From Silene conica (taxonomy: Eukaryota > Streptophyta > Magnoliopsida > Caryophyllales > Caryophyllaceae): a stretch of DNA of 64,000 nt. A program made the position numbers and the translations under genes. The notes under the pieces were generated by a model, which was not told the DNA's origin, ran no database searches, and worked only from the letters and a program-made list of their open reading frames with translations. The stretch lies in the NCBI GenBank assembly GCA_029255685.2, contig CM055312.2:10874649-10938648 (forward strand), in the 5' to 3' direction. How positions within the stretch are numbered: the stretch's first letter is position 1; each line of letters starts with the position of its first letter. Shown one piece after another: positions 20,676 to 32,360 of this stretch.

Positions 20676-21918
20676 TCATAATTTTCATTCTAAATTAATT
20701 TGTTTGTAGGTTTTTGAATCATTTGAAAAAGAAAATAAAAAATAAAGCTCATGTTGAAGGGTCTATATGTAATGCATATTTAATTGAGGAAATAACAAAT
20801 TTATGTTTCCTATACTTTGAAGATCACATAGACACCAAGGCGAAGGACCTTGACGTTGGTTCAAAAAAGCCGACACAATCTAACTTGCCTGAGATATTTC
20901 AAGATCATGATGGCACTACTTCTGGAAAGTGTCGTGAAAGGTTTTTGGAGGATAACGAATATGAGCGTGCACACCTCTACGTTTTATCTAACTGCGATTC
21001 TGATGAATTGAAACGCAACGAAGTGTAAGTGGTGAATCTAAATTCTGATATTTGAAACGTACTTTAATAGTTGTTCAAATATTAATAATTCCCCTAATTT
21101 GAATATAGGTTGTTTGAAAATTTTATCATGAGAGAACATCCTGAATGTGTCGTAGGCAATGATGTTTGGGACAAATATGAAACAAGATTTCCCAGATGGT
21201 TTAGATCTCAGGTTATTAATATAGAAGATCCAGTTCTAATTGCCTTAGCAAATGGTCCCTCAAGAAGAGTCAGAACATGGAAACGCTATTCCATCAATGG
21301 CTACAAATTTCGAGCTTTCATTCAAGGAAAAGATTTGGAAAAGTGCACAATTAACAATGAAATTTGTGTGAGTTCCACTGAAGGAGCTGACTACTATGGG
21401 ACCCTTGACGAAATTGTTGAGATGACTTATACAGGCCCACAAAACACTTACAAAGTCATTTTGTTCAAATGTAGTTGGCTAGATAACTCCGAAAGAGGCA
21501 TGCAAGTACATAAGGAATATAAGCTTGTGGATGTTAACCGGAGTAGAAAATTTGCAAAGTACGACCCATTTGTGTTGGCATATCAAGTGGAACAAGTTTA
21601 CTATAGTCCTTATCCAGGTATAAAAAAGGATCAAAGTCAATGGTCAGCGGTATTCAAACCAAGGCTAGATCACATGTCGATGCTCCCGTTGATGAATCTT
21701 TCTTTCAAGAAAATGTTACTAATGGTGAAACAATACTGTCACCAATTGAAGTAGAAGAAGAAGATGAAGATGAAATTGTGGAGGAACCGGAACACATACA
21801 AATTGTGGCAGAGGATGAGGATGAGGATGAGGATGAGGATGAGGATGAGGATGAAGATATTATAGATTCTCTTTGTAAGGATGTAGGAATAAATTGTTCA
21901 AGTGATGATGATGATTAG
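19162..21918 (+). pseudogene. CACTA TNP2-type transposase gene (incomplete)
   Basis: Encodes parts of the CACTA transposase that cuts and joins element ends. In order: a transposase-associated zinc-binding domain (WMYERLDSRKK, then CPCSKCKNTKY and a GFCDNYYDWVCHGE block, 19,165-19,400); then, in another frame, the TNP2 domain (19,383-20,564: CSGGCMLFWMD, CRKCGTNRY, LGLCTDGFAPF, and the region ending DVYLQPLIHELKQLW). At 20,565 the frame runs into a TA microsatellite. Resumed exons encode a DUF4218-like part (NKAHVEGSICNAYLIEEI, 20,714-21,028) and a DUF4216-like part (GADYYGTLDEIVEMTY, then VILFKCSWLD, 21,110-21,670), ending in an acidic (DE)n tail at about 21,820-21,860. Much of the TNP2 C-terminal half (the DVMHIEKNV region) is missing. 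With the frame change between the first two parts this gene is unlikely to be active. Confidence 0.85.
20575..20672. repeat. (CA)n and (TA)n microsatellite
   Basis: A short CACACA run followed by about 40 uninterrupted TA units. It sits where transposase exons are missing, between the TNP2 and DUF4218-like parts. Confidence 0.95.
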
Positions 21919-22289
21919 GACTGCTATCTATTAGATTTGACAATCTTGTATTTGTTGATATTATTGTAGATGCCGTATGGCTTAATGTCAATGAAATCAT
22001 CTTATTTCCTTTATTATTCAAGTTTTTAATTATGTAAAACATTTCTTTCTAATTATTGCTATATTAGTTTGATAATATGCCGGGCGGAAGACGACGAGGT
22101 AGTGGTAGTCGTCAGACCGAGGGACGACGAGCGGGAGGTAGTGACGAGGACGAGATTGTTCCTCCTCAGCCTCAGCCACCTACACGTCGAGTACACCTCG
22201 ATCCGACTGATTATGATGGCGGCATGTGGTAAGTATCTCATTTGTTTACTTATTGATTGTATATATATTGATTATAATATGATTACTTG

Positions 22290-23844
22290 TGATGCCCGTC
22301 GTTGAGGGTACCAAAGATAAATTTATATTCCTAACTTAAACAATTAGATAGTGAAAGTCAGGGTCGAACCACAAGGAGATGGGGAATGTTTATTGTCTTA
22401 ATGTTAATGTTTAAAGGTAACAAATTTGGGGGTTGATTGGTTGATTACTATATCTAAAGAAAAGATTAAAATAAAACAAGAATTAAAAGATGAGAATAAA
22501 ATATAATAAAAGAGGATGCTAGGATGTTCGGGTAATAAATAGCTAAGGTAAAATAAATCCTAAGGTCAACATGTATTGCAGTCGCGTAAGGGAGTGTAAC
22601 ATATCTTTTTAGGTCTATGCTACCTAATAGCTCCTTTCGGCCTATGTTATTAGTTCCTAGGTCTCACAATTATTGGGTGTCAACAATAAGGGTGATTCCT
22701 AAATTCCAGGTTACATACCTTTCAGCCTTGAGTAACCTATCCGTCTTAAAGTGTAAACCAATGCCCTTCCCGTATCTTTCAATCTTGGGTAGGTCATTAC
22801 TAACATCCTACAAGTCTCCTATTGGTCTCATTACAGGATATTATAATTTATAAGAAAAGACGAAATAAGAAAACAGACGCGAGTGGTCGACCGACCGGCT
22901 ACTCCAGTCGGCCGACCACGGCCTCGGTCGACCGACCGACTATTCCAGTCGGCCGACCGGGGTCCTGCTACAGGTCGGGTTTTCCGGATTTTATCTACCT
23001 ATGCATATTATTCCCTACATCCTAACATATGAAAATTAGTTACTCATAATTGTTAAGACGAATATAAAATTGGGAATAAACATGAAAAACATAGTAAATA
23101 ATCTAAGCATGCAAGATTCAAATAAAGCTTGGGATTCTAACTTAACAATTGTAATAAAAGCAATAAGAACGATAATGAAACTAGATCAAAGAAGAATTAC
23201 CACAATTGGAATTAAGGTAGAACGGAATCAACTTTATTGAATACTTGGGAACTATTGAAAAATTGCAAAACTAAAAATATATGATGAGATTTAAGATAGT
23301 AAAAAGATGGTGTATTCGATAGATCCAAGATATCTCCAACCCTAATCACAAGATTAGTTTATATAGGGTAAAAACTAAGAGTTTCCTAAAGATTCTAATT
23401 CTACTTTATTTCCGAAAAAGACTCGCATGGGCTTCGTTCTGGTCGGCCGACCCGTTTAGCTGGTCGGTCGACCGCTTCTTGTTGGACTTCTCTTATTTCC
23501 GGCCTTTCTTGGAAATTGGGCTTCATGAAAATCAGGCCTGGTCGGCCGACCCGTTTGGGTGGTCGGTCGACCGCTTCCTCTGGGGAGTCTTCGGTTTTCC
23601 TCTTGGTTTGACTTTTGGTACTTGATTTTTGACTCCAGTTGACTTTCCATTTATTCCTTAATTAAGCAAAAGACTTGAGGATACGAATTTGGTGCTAAAT
23701 CGTCTCTTTTCCGCATAAATCTGCAAAAGTGCATAAAAATACGAAAGTACACAATTTGTGGGAAATAAAGGCTAAAACATAGTAAATGAGCGACCAAATA
23801 CGTGTAAAAATAGATGTAAAACATCATAAAATAGACACGTATCA
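22290..23844 (-). repeat. 3' LTR of the Athila-like element
   Basis: 1,555 bp, virtually identical to 28,854-30,408. It holds eight copies of the GGTCGGTCGACC-type palindrome in three clusters (22,885-22,958; 23,441-23,473; 23,540-23,572). Confidence 0.95.
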
Positions 23845-25859
23845 AATTCCTCAAACCAAACCCTTGCTTGCCCTCAAGCAAGAAATAGACTCGATCTTAA
23901 CTAATGGAACGATTTCAATCTCAGAGCGAAATTTATATGTAAGCCTAAACCAATGCCAAGAACAAAATGAGATAATATTCAAATCATGCAAACGAGTTAT
24001 AGGGTTGTCAAACTTGAAAACATAAAGACTATAGAGACTTATACCATGGACTCTCGCGGTATGCTCGAGACACTCATGAAGCAAAGGGTGAGTATATGTA
24101 AAAGATAGAAGGAAGTAATTTTGTAGAGACACTCACCTAACTGCGACCTATGAAAACATGCCTGCAATCTAACATGAACAAGAATTCTACAACTTTGTAC
24201 AACAACCTTTTTAAGTGACCCAGATACATGCAATTGAGGTAATGAAAGATATGTGAGGTAAAAGGTAAAAGTGGTTAAGATGTTTTTGGAATTGTGGGGT
24301 TAGTAGCCAAGCTAGTAAAACCGATTCTCAACAACATACTTCACGACTTTTTTTGATATTAAGAAAGTGCTCTTTTTGTAGCACAACTCTCACATTTGAA
24401 TATAAGAAAGGACTCCCCAATATTTTTGAATGAAGTACGGGAGTGATAGCATATAAAAGAAAGGGATTTTTTTGAACGAATTTTTTTTTCTGATGATGCC
24501 AGGTGGTCGGCCGACCTGTATATGTGGTCGGTCGACTGTCGTCTGCATTTTCCGGATTTTTTTTTTCGTTTTTTTTTTCTTTTTTCTTTCTTTCTTTTCT
24601 GAATTTTTTTCTGTTCTTGTTCTTTTTTTTTCTTTTCTTGCTTTCTTTCTTTCTTTTCTCTTTTTGCTCATGATAGCATACAAACCAAGATGCCTCAAAA
24701 AAATCAAACCAAAGACCACAAATACTAGCTTGGAAGGGTAGGCTAAGTATGGGATGTAGTTTTGGGGGAATAAAAAGGCGAATTTAGCTATGTGAAGCTT
24801 ATGGGTAAATATGAGAAAAAGGGATCCCAAATGCACGTATCAAGATTCACAAAACGAGATAGTAAAACAAGTATATAGCAATTCAAGTTCATGTTTATGC
24901 ATATTGATGTAACATGTTCCAAGGGGAGTACTACTCACATCCTAGACAACTGGCTTAAGAATGAAACCAGGAAATAAGGTTCTAAAACTTAGAATGTATA
25001 AGTAGATTGCCAAGGTATAAGTCAAGTCTCAAGATATACAAATTGACAAAAACTCGTAGATATGCAAAAGACTCTTATACTAAAACAAGTTGACAAGGCA
25101 AGATAAAGGCATAAACATGTAAGAAAGCAAAATCATCCTTGAAATACTTTCGTTCCGACTCGACCTATATGCTAAAATAAACGTGCATTTTTTTGAATTT
25201 TTGAATTTTTTAATTTTTTTTTGGATTTTTGTATATATATAAGGAAAATAAAGAAAAGAACGATGCAAGACAGAAATGCAATAAACGTGTGACAAAATGC
25301 AATGCATGTAACACGAAACCAATCCCCAAACCAACCCGCACAATGTCCCCATTGTGCATTAGCCTAAGTAAAGGTTTCAGAAAATTAAAGGAAAGATGCA
25401 AAGAAATTAAAACTAAGGAAAAACTGGAAAGAACTCACTGGGTTAAAAGATGTAAGAGAAAAACCTCCCCAAACCAGCGTAAGCTGGGAGGTTTTGGTGG
25501 CTAGCAGTGCCTCTCAAGTATCCAATTTGATTTCATGAGTCCCAAGGGAGAGAAACGAAAGACTGCTGGGGACAGTAGGTCGACCGACCGGTGTTTCTGG
25601 TCGATCGACCTTCTGTGAACAGTGGAAAATTCTGCGAAACAGCGCCTCTGGTCGACCGACTGATGATTCTGGTCGGTCGACCAGTTTAGTCCTGGAGGTC
25701 TTCTTTTCTTCGGAAATCCTGAAAAAGCAAGAAAATATGTGCGCCCAACAATGCGCGAGATGCCAAAACGATTCTAAAAGTCTTAACTACTAGCAAACCG
25801 AACTAAAAAGTTTCACACAACATAAAATAAATTGTCTTAAAACTGTAATTTAAAAACAA
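23845..25859. other. Non-coding internal part of the Athila-like element
   Basis: The 2 kb between the gag-protease frame and the 3' LTR carry no long coding frame. They contain a polypyrimidine tract (about 24,548-24,662 on the plus strand) and three pairs of GTCGAC-centred palindromes (24,505-24,537; 25,578-25,610; 25,650-25,682). In a full Athila element this place holds pol and an env-like gene. Confidence 0.75.
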
Positions 25860-28730
25860 CTATCCGCTGAAGATGCGGAAAATATCCGACCACGGCTTCT
25901 GACGGCACGCCGTAGTCTCCACAGTTTTTGCTTCAGTGGCAAAACACATCTTCTTTCCTCCATCGCAAAGCATATGCGACGGTCTCTCTTCTTGAGCCTG
26001 CCTCCTCTTCTTTTTCTCCTCTCGATCCACGACGTCTGGATCCTCATCCTCTTCATAGCTCAGGCATCCCATTCCTCCTCTCTGGATGATGACTTCCTTC
26101 TCCTTGGGTTTCCCCAAACCAATCCCTGCAATAGTCATAGCAAAAGTGTCCTCCCTACTGCTCCCAATCTGGGGCGGAGGTGTAAAAACAGATACAGGAA
26201 CAGGTAATAAAGGTGGAGAAGTAGTGATGACCTCATACTTCTTCTCAGAAGTGATAGCATTACATGTGATAGGGGTCATAGCGTCCTTCTTCCTATAGGA
26301 TAGGCCATAGATGATAGAGTGTTTGCCTACTTTGAAGGTTAGAGTTCCAGTGCCTACATCTATAATGGCACCTGCAGTGTGAAGAAAGGGTCTTCCTAGA
26401 ATGATGGGTATATGGGCATCCTCTGGGATGTCCAAAACAACAAAGTCTACTGGGAAGAAAAACCTGTCAATACGCACAGGGATGTTTTCTAACACCCCTA
26501 CAGGTTCCATTGATGTGCGATCAGCCATCTGGACCATCATACTGGTCACTGCAAATTCGGTCATCCCTAGTTTTAAGGCAACGCTTAGGGGCATGACACT
26601 TATACTAGCACCTAAATCGCATAAAGCCTTTTTAACTGGGAAGGTTCCTATATTACAGGGGACAGAAAAACTTCCAGGGTCTTCTAATTTATGAGGGGCA
26701 ATGACATGTGTTAAAAAGCTAGATGACTCTTCAGTGAGAGCCACCGACTCAACCTTTTCTAGAGACCTCTTTCTTGACAAAAGCTGTCTCATGAATTTTA
26801 GATAAGAAGGAACTTGTTGAACTAATTCTAAAAATGGAACTTGAACATTTAATGAACGAATTACATCTTTAAATTTATCAAAAGATACCTGTTCCTTTGA
26901 AGGTACGAGTCTTTCCGGGAAAGGAGCAGCTGAAGACTCCGTATTTGCAGCCCTTTTTAAAAATCTGGGGGTCTTGTCACCCCTGAAAAGAAAATCCCGT
27001 AAGTTATTCGGCAATTCTGGACGAAAGGGAACTTCAGATTCTGCTTCGGTGGTCGGTCGACCAGTATCCTCGGTCGGTCGACCAGTCTCCTGTTCAGCTG
27101 ATAATTTCGGATCCTGCTCCGCGGTCGGTCGACCAAATTCTTCGGTCGGTCGACCGACTTTGCTGCTACTCGCTGTTTTTTCTTTCTCAGCCCCCACCTT
27201 AGCTCCACTTCGCAGGGTTACGACGTTTAGAGTCTCCTTCTTCTGGTCTGGTTTGGTCGGAAGTTGACCCGGAGCCCTAGTATCATTCTTGCTCGCAATC
27301 TGAGCAATCTGGGACTCCAACATCTTCATCCCTGCCTCTCTAGCCTGCGACTCCTTCTGAACCAACCCAATAAGATTTTGGATAAGAGCATCTGTGTTGG
27401 GTGGTGGATTGGAAGGTGGTTGAGGGTTGAAAGGTGGTCTTTGGAAGTTTTGTTTATGTGGGGGTACATAGGTGGAATTTTGCTGAGGTTGCATGTGCTG
27501 TGGGTTTTGAACATTCTGGCTTGTCCACCTTAGGTTGGGATGGACATTATTGTTATTTGGATCATAGAAATTGTTCCCACGATAATGCTGAAAAGCGGCA
27601 CATGTCTCATTAGATGAAGTACAGAACTTTGACACATGCCCTTCTCCACCGCACCTCTCGCAAGCAAAGGGTCCGTCCTGAACGGCGTTCACCTGGTATA
27701 TTCCTCCCTTGCTTCCACTCCCTAGATCGAGCTTTCCTGCAGCCTCAAACTTTTCCAACTTGGCCGTTAAGGCCTCAATTGCTGACAGGTTGTACTCAGA
27801 TTTTCTCTGATTTCCTCTGGAAGTACCATGCTCAGCGCGGTGCACGGCAACATCTTCTATCAACTTGAGACCCTTAGTTTCTCCTGAATTATCTTGGAAT
27901 CTTCCATTAGCTGCAGCATCTAAGTAGGCCCTGTTGTCATCATAGAGGCCATTGTAGAACTGGTTGCAAAGAAACCATTGTTCGAATCCGTGATGTGGTA
28001 TGGATCGAACAAGTCTCTTGAACCTGTCCCACGCCTCGCTAAAGTCTTCATTGGGACCTTGCTTGAAATTGGTGATCTGCGCTCTTAAAGCATTCGTCTT
28101 TGATGCAGAGTAATATTTTCTGTAGAAAGCTAGGGCTAAGGTGTTCCAATCTGTAACTCCCGCAGCGGTGCGGTCAAGGTCTCTGTACCATTCTCTCGCA
28201 GAGTCCCTAAGGGAGAAGATAAACATGGTCTGTTTAATCTGGTCCTGCGTCACTCCTTCTGGGGGTGCTATAGAGCATATGTAATCTGTGAAGATTTCAA
28301 TATGCTTAGCAGCATCCTCATTGGCCGAGCCTCCAAATTGGTTTCTTTCAACCATAGTTATATAGGCAGGCTTGGCCTCGAATGGCTTCCCAGTACCTGC
28401 AGGTAAAGTGAACCCTTTGTATAGGTCCTTTGCCTGAGGCATAGAGTGACTGGCAATAGTAGCTTCTTCTGCCATATTATCTTCTTCTTTAGGAAAAACT
28501 GGAAAGTGGGTAAAAGATGGTGTTTTTGGTGAAAGCGGATTGATGGGTGAATTTGGTTGCGAAGGTGGTGTTTTTGGTGAAGATGGTGGTAACTCGAAAA
28601 GGTCTTCTTGAAATAAGGAAGATGGTGAACCTCCTTCCTGATTTGCTAGAAGTTGCTTTCTTCTTTCCCTAAGAGTCCTCTCAATTTCGAGATCAAGTGG
28701 TAGGAGTTCTCCTTGAACTGATCTGCGCAT
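25860..28730 (-). CDS. Athila-like gag-protease polyprotein (956 codons)
   Basis: A single frame starts MRRSVQGELLPLDLEIER. In order it has a Pro/Ser-rich N-terminus, the retrotransposon gag core (about residues 140-290: FSLRDSAREWYRDL, LALAFYRKYY, GPNEDFSEAWDRFKRL, CNQFYNGL), a zinc knuckle (CERCGGEGHVSKFC, about 360), a Pro/Gln-rich linker, a GRPT-repeat linker (about 530-565), and a retropepsin-like protease (CDLGASISVMP near 690; IILGRPFL near 765). Gag would form the particle and protease would cleave it. The frame ends without any polymerase domain. The short GRPT heptads come from the 21-bp palindrome pairs found throughout the element. Residue positions are approximate. Family assignment rests on the gag core, tRNA-Asp primer site and LTR length. 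Confidence 0.9.
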   Translation of the reverse strand: MRRSVQGELLPLDLEIERTLRERRKQLLANQEGGSPSSLFQEDLFELPPSSPKTPPSQPNSPINPLSPKTPSFTHFPVFPKEEDNMAEEATIASHSMPQAKDLYKGFTLPAGTGKPFEAKPAYITMVERNQFGGSANEDAAKHIEIFTDYICSIAPPEGVTQDQIKQTMFIFSLRDSAREWYRDLDRTAAGVTDWNTLALAFYRKYYSASKTNALRAQITNFKQGPNEDFSEAWDRFKRLVRSIPHHGFEQWFLCNQFYNGLYDDNRAYLDAAANGRFQDNSGETKGLKLIEDVAVHRAEHGTSRGNQRKSEYNLSAIEALTAKLEKFEAAGKLDLGSGSKGGIYQVNAVQDGPFACERCGGEGHVSKFCTSSNETCAAFQHYRGNNFYDPNNNNVHPNLRWTSQNVQNPQHMQPQQNSTYVPPHKQNFQRPPFNPQPPSNPPPNTDALIQNLIGLVQKESQAREAGMKMLESQIAQIASKNDTRAPGQLPTKPDQKKETLNVVTLRSGAKVGAEKEKTASSSKVGRPTEEFGRPTAEQDPKLSAEQETGRPTEDTGRPTTEAESEVPFRPELPNNLRDFLFRGDKTPRFLKRAANTESSAAPFPERLVPSKEQVSFDKFKDVIRSLNVQVPFLELVQQVPSYLKFMRQLLSRKRSLEKVESVALTEESSSFLTHVIAPHKLEDPGSFSVPCNIGTFPVKKALCDLGASISVMPLSVALKLGMTEFAVTSMMVQMADRTSMEPVGVLENIPVRIDRFFFPVDFVVLDIPEDAHIPIILGRPFLHTAGAIIDVGTGTLTFKVGKHSIIYGLSYRKKDAMTPITCNAITSEKKYEVITTSPPLLPVPVSVFTPPPQIGSSREDTFAMTIAGIGLGKPKEKEVIIQRGGMGCLSYEEDEDPDVVDREEKKKRRQAQEERPSHMLCDGGKKMCFATEAKTVETTACRQKPWSDIFRIFSG

Positions 28731-28830
28731 AAGAGGAAACTACAAGAAAAAGGATGAGAAGGTTTAAGGAACAAAAAGTTCCTTAAACAAAGAGAAACAA
28801 AAACAAAAAACAATAAACACTGGCGTCACC

Positions 28831-28848
28831 TCCCCGGCAACGACGCCA
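28831..28848 (-). other. Primer-binding site (tRNA-Asp type)
   Basis: TGGCGTCGTTGCCGGGGA on the minus strand, five bases inside the 5' LTR. It matches the tRNA-Asp 3' end used by Athila-group elements with one apparent difference from the usual TGGCGCCG text. Confidence 0.85.
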
Positions 28849-28853
28849 AAATT

Positions 28854-30408
28854 TGATGCCCGTCGTTGAGGGTACCAAAGATAAATTTATATTCCTAACT
28901 TAAACAATTAGATAGTGAAAGTCAGGGTCGAACCACAAGGAGGTGGGGAATGTTTATTGTCTTAATGTTAATGTTTAAAGGTAACAAATTTGGGGGTTGA
29001 TTGGTTGATTACTATATCTAAAGAAAAGATTAAAATAAAACAAGAATTAAAAGATGAGAATAAAATATAATAAAAGAGGATGCTAGGATGTTCGGGTAAT
29101 AAATAGCTAAGGTAAAATAAATCCTAAGGTCAACATGTATTGCAGTCGCGTAAGGGAGTGTAACATATCTTTTTAGGTCTATGCTACCTAATAGCTCCTT
29201 TCGGCCTATGTTATTAGTTCCTAGGTCTCACAATTATTGGGTGTCAACAATAAGGGTGATTCCTAAATTCCAGGTTACATACCTTTCAGCCTTGAGTAAC
29301 CTATCCGTCTTAAAGTGTAAACCAATGCCCTTCCCGTATCTTTCAATCTTGGGTAGGTCATTACTAACATCCTACAAGTCTCCTATTGGTCTCATTACAG
29401 GATATTATAATTTATAAGAAAAGACGAAATAAGAAAACAGACGCGAGTGGTCGACCGACCGGCTACTCCAGTCGGCCGACCACGGCCTCGGTCGACCGAC
29501 CGACTATTCCAGTCGGCCGACCGGGGTCCTGCTACAGGTCGGGTTTTCCGGATTTTATCTACCTATGCATATTATTCCCTACATCCTAACATATGAAAAT
29601 TAGTTACTCATAATTGTTAAGACGAATATAAAATTGGGAATAAACATGAAAAACATAGTAAATAATCTAAGCATGCAAGATTCAAATAAAGCTTGGGATT
29701 CTAACTTAACAATTGTAATAAAAGCAATAAGAACGATAATGAAACTAGATCAAAGAAGAATTACCACAATTGGAATTAAGGTAGAACGGAATCAACTTTA
29801 TTGAATACTTGGGAACTATTGAAAAATTGCAAAACTAAAAATATATGATGAGATTTAAGATAGTAAAAAGATGGTGTATTCGATAGATCCAAGATATCTC
29901 CAACCCTAATCACAAGATTAGTTTATATAGGGTAAAAACTAAGAGTTTCCTAAAGATTCTAATTCTACTTTATTTCCGAAAAAGACTCGCATGGGCTTCG
30001 TTCTGGTCGGCCGACCCGTTTAGCTGGTCGGTCGACCGCTTCTTGTTGGACTTCTCTTATTTCCGGCCTTTCTTGGAAATTGGGCTTCATGAAAATCAGG
30101 CCTGGTCGGCCGACCCGTTTGGGTGGTCGGTCGACCGCTTCCTCTGGGGAGTCTTCGGTTTTCCTCTTGGTTTGACTTTTGGTACTTGATTTTTGACTCC
30201 AGTTGACTTTCCATTTATTCCTTAATTAAGCAAAAGACTTGAGGATACGAATTTGGTGCTAAATCGTCTCTTTTCCGCATAAATCTGCAAAAGTGCATAA
30301 AAATACGAAAGTACACAATTTGTGGGAAATAAAGGCTAAAACATAGTAAATGAGCGACCAAATACGTGTAAAAATAGATGTAAAACATCATAAAATAGAC
30401 ACGTATCA
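28854..30408 (-). repeat. 5' LTR of the Athila-like element
   Basis: 1,555 bp, matching the copy at 22,290-23,844. On the minus strand it starts TGATACGTGTC and ends GACGGGCATCA, so it should hold the element's promoter. No TATA box could be assigned with certainty. Confidence 0.95.
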
Positions 30409-32079
30409 ACTTGTCCATTATTTTATCTTCAAATTTAACTCTTTTTCAGGTTCAATGACAAAGACGTTTCCGATCTCGTAAGCTTGACCATTATTTCGAA
30501 CTACAAGGAATTTGCGCCAAATTGGTCACTTGCGTCGGATGCGATGAAGAAAGAATGGTGGGATTGGTTTGAGGTATTTATTAACTATTACATATTTCTG
30601 TTTTATTATTTATTACCTATTCCTCGTTTCATTATTTTTTAACTATATTTTTTTTGAAACAGCAACATGTTACCTTTCATGCTCGTGACAAAGATGCGGT
30701 TAAGGCGGCTTGGACCAACATGATGAAAGAACGCCTACGCAAAAAGATCCACTACGCTTCGAAGAAAACTGCGGAGGAAAGGCCGTCTTGGATACCGACC
30801 GATATATTCGAAAAGATTCTGGCTAGAAAGAATGATCCAAAGTTTCAAGACACATCCGGGAAAAACAAAGCCAATAGGATGTCTGGAAGTACCGAAAAGG
30901 CAAGGCCTTAGGTACTCACATTATGGGTCGTAAAAACACCCTACAGATGATGGATGAAATAGTAATTTCATAGTTTTTACTTCACTTAAACATCGTCTTG
31001 AGTAATTTTTTAACAATTGGCAAACTTTGACAATCTTGAGTGTTTTTTTTAACAAGTGCCGTTCGATTTAAATTGCAGGCTGGAGAATATGGGAGGGATG
31101 TATCATCCGCCTTGAAATTGCTGGAGAAGACGAAGAAGCATGCCAAGAAGGGATGGCTTTCAACGAAATCGAAAGAACTCTTTGTAAGTTATCAGAAACT
31201 TTTCTTTATGTTTTAGTAATTTGCTTTAGTAATTAATTAACGTATACTAATCAAACTTTGTTTTTGTTTTGTAGGGAAAGGTTTTTACAAGGAAGACAAA
31301 AATGATAAGTGAAGGGATATCGGAGGAGGATATCGACGACAACGAGATCTACTTCGAAGAACATGGCGGCTATAACAAGAAAGGGCTGATACTTGGTATG
31401 GGAAATGCAGCACCAGTTATTTACGAACGTCGTCGTCACTCAAATGCTGGGAACCCATCATCATACACCCCACGTTTGTATTTTATAGTATATTAAAGAT
31501 TAAGACTAACCAATTATTTTACCGTTTACTGAATGAATATAATACCATGTTTGACTATTAATTGCAGGTATCGTCAGCAGAGTTCTTCAAGAGAATGCTC
31601 AGCTAAGAGAACGTGAACTCGAGACATCTCAAAGGCTGAAGGCAATTGAAGAATTCTTAAGTCAACGGGGGGGAGTTCACTACTCAAAGCTGCAACCCGG
31701 GAGGCTTTTCTCAGCCGAGACGCGACTTCGATGATGACGGCGGCGACAATGCTAGGGCGGCCAGCCATTTCGTCACCCCACATCCCACTGACACCACCGT
31801 TAGATAGGTTTTATTAGGTTGGTTAGTTGGTCTACCGCGGATTATGTTTAGTTTTTAGTTGGATGAACATATGTTAGTTTTTAGTTGGATGAACATATGT
31901 AAAACCTTCATTTTAGTTATGAAAAGACCTTTTAAAAACCTTGTCTCCGACAAGTTCTTTGTTGCTGGGTTGTTTTTGCTGAAATATACAGATTTGGAGA
32001 GCTTACAAAAGGGTAAAATGAGCCATTTAATTTAAATGGGGAGCTGAAAAAACAGCTGAAACCGGAAAATACTACAGGA

Positions 32080-32360
32080 ATTTGCGACGGAAATGTCTCG
32101 ATTTGCGACGGAATTCCGTCGCAAATCGAGACATTTCCGTCGCAAATTTCGTCGCAAATGTTGACTGAATTTGACCATAGGGTCAAAGCCATTCCATCGC
32201 AAACCTTGGTCAATCCGTCGCAAATTGTTTGCGACGGAAAAATCCGTCCCAAATTTTCTTTTTGCGACAAAAATATGGAACAGACATTGTCCGTCGCAAA
32301 TGATGCTTTTGCGACGGATTTCACCTTGTTTGCGACGGACCTGTCCGTCGCAAATAGAGC
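32080..32360. repeat. Right CACTA subterminal repeats
   Basis: About ten half-sites of TTTGCGACGG or its complement, including the near-perfect palindrome GCGACGGAATTCCGTCGC at 32,106-32,123. Mirrors the left array at 17,508-17,865. Confidence 0.9.

Larger units (their letters stand above)
22290..30408 (-). mobile_element. Athila-like LTR element, gag-protease only, young
   Basis: Two LTRs of 1,555 bp (22,290-23,844 and 28,854-30,408), each TG...CA, flank the element, and the 5-bp target duplication ACTTG lies on both sides (22,285-22,289; 30,409-30,413). Read on the minus strand, a primer site TGGCGTCGTTGCCGGGGA (28,848-28,831), complementary to tRNA-Asp as in Athila, follows the 5' LTR, and a purine-rich tract ending GGGTTTGGTTTGAGGAAT precedes the 3' LTR. 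The internal 5.0 kb holds one long gag-protease frame and about 2 kb of non-coding DNA. I see no reverse transcriptase, RNase H or integrase, so it would need help from relatives. Comparing the LTRs by eye I noted a single difference, which implies a very recent insertion. Confidence 0.93.
22078..31806 (+). pseudogene. TNPA-like second CACTA gene, split by an LTR element
   Basis: Exon 1 starts at an ATG at 22,078 and encodes MPGGRRRGSGSRQTEGRR then an acidic and Pro-rich stretch (EIVPPQPQPPTRRVHLDP) before a GT donor near 22,229. Intron 1 contains the LTR element 22,290-30,408. Later exons: about 30,449-30,573 (ending KKEWWDWFE), 30,663-30,911 (VKAAWTNMMKERLRKK, KNKANRMSGS), 31,079-31,182 (LLEKTKKHAKKGWLSTKS), 31,276-31,480 and 31,569-31,806 (coiled-coil-like ENAQLRERELETSQRLK). 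This is the plan of plant Transposase_24/TNPA-type proteins, which bind subterminal repeats. A stop interrupts the third exon after EKARP and the last exon changes frame near its end, so the gene is decayed or has alternative exons that I misjudge. Confidence 0.7.

Noticed and set aside
22617-22853. Identical short frames in both LTRs (also at 29,181)
   Set aside because: They repeat only because the LTRs are identical; no domain, and opposite to the element's strand.
24472-24836. Lys-rich minus-strand frame and Phe-rich plus-strand frame
   Set aside because: Caused by the polypyrimidine tract in the Athila-like element.
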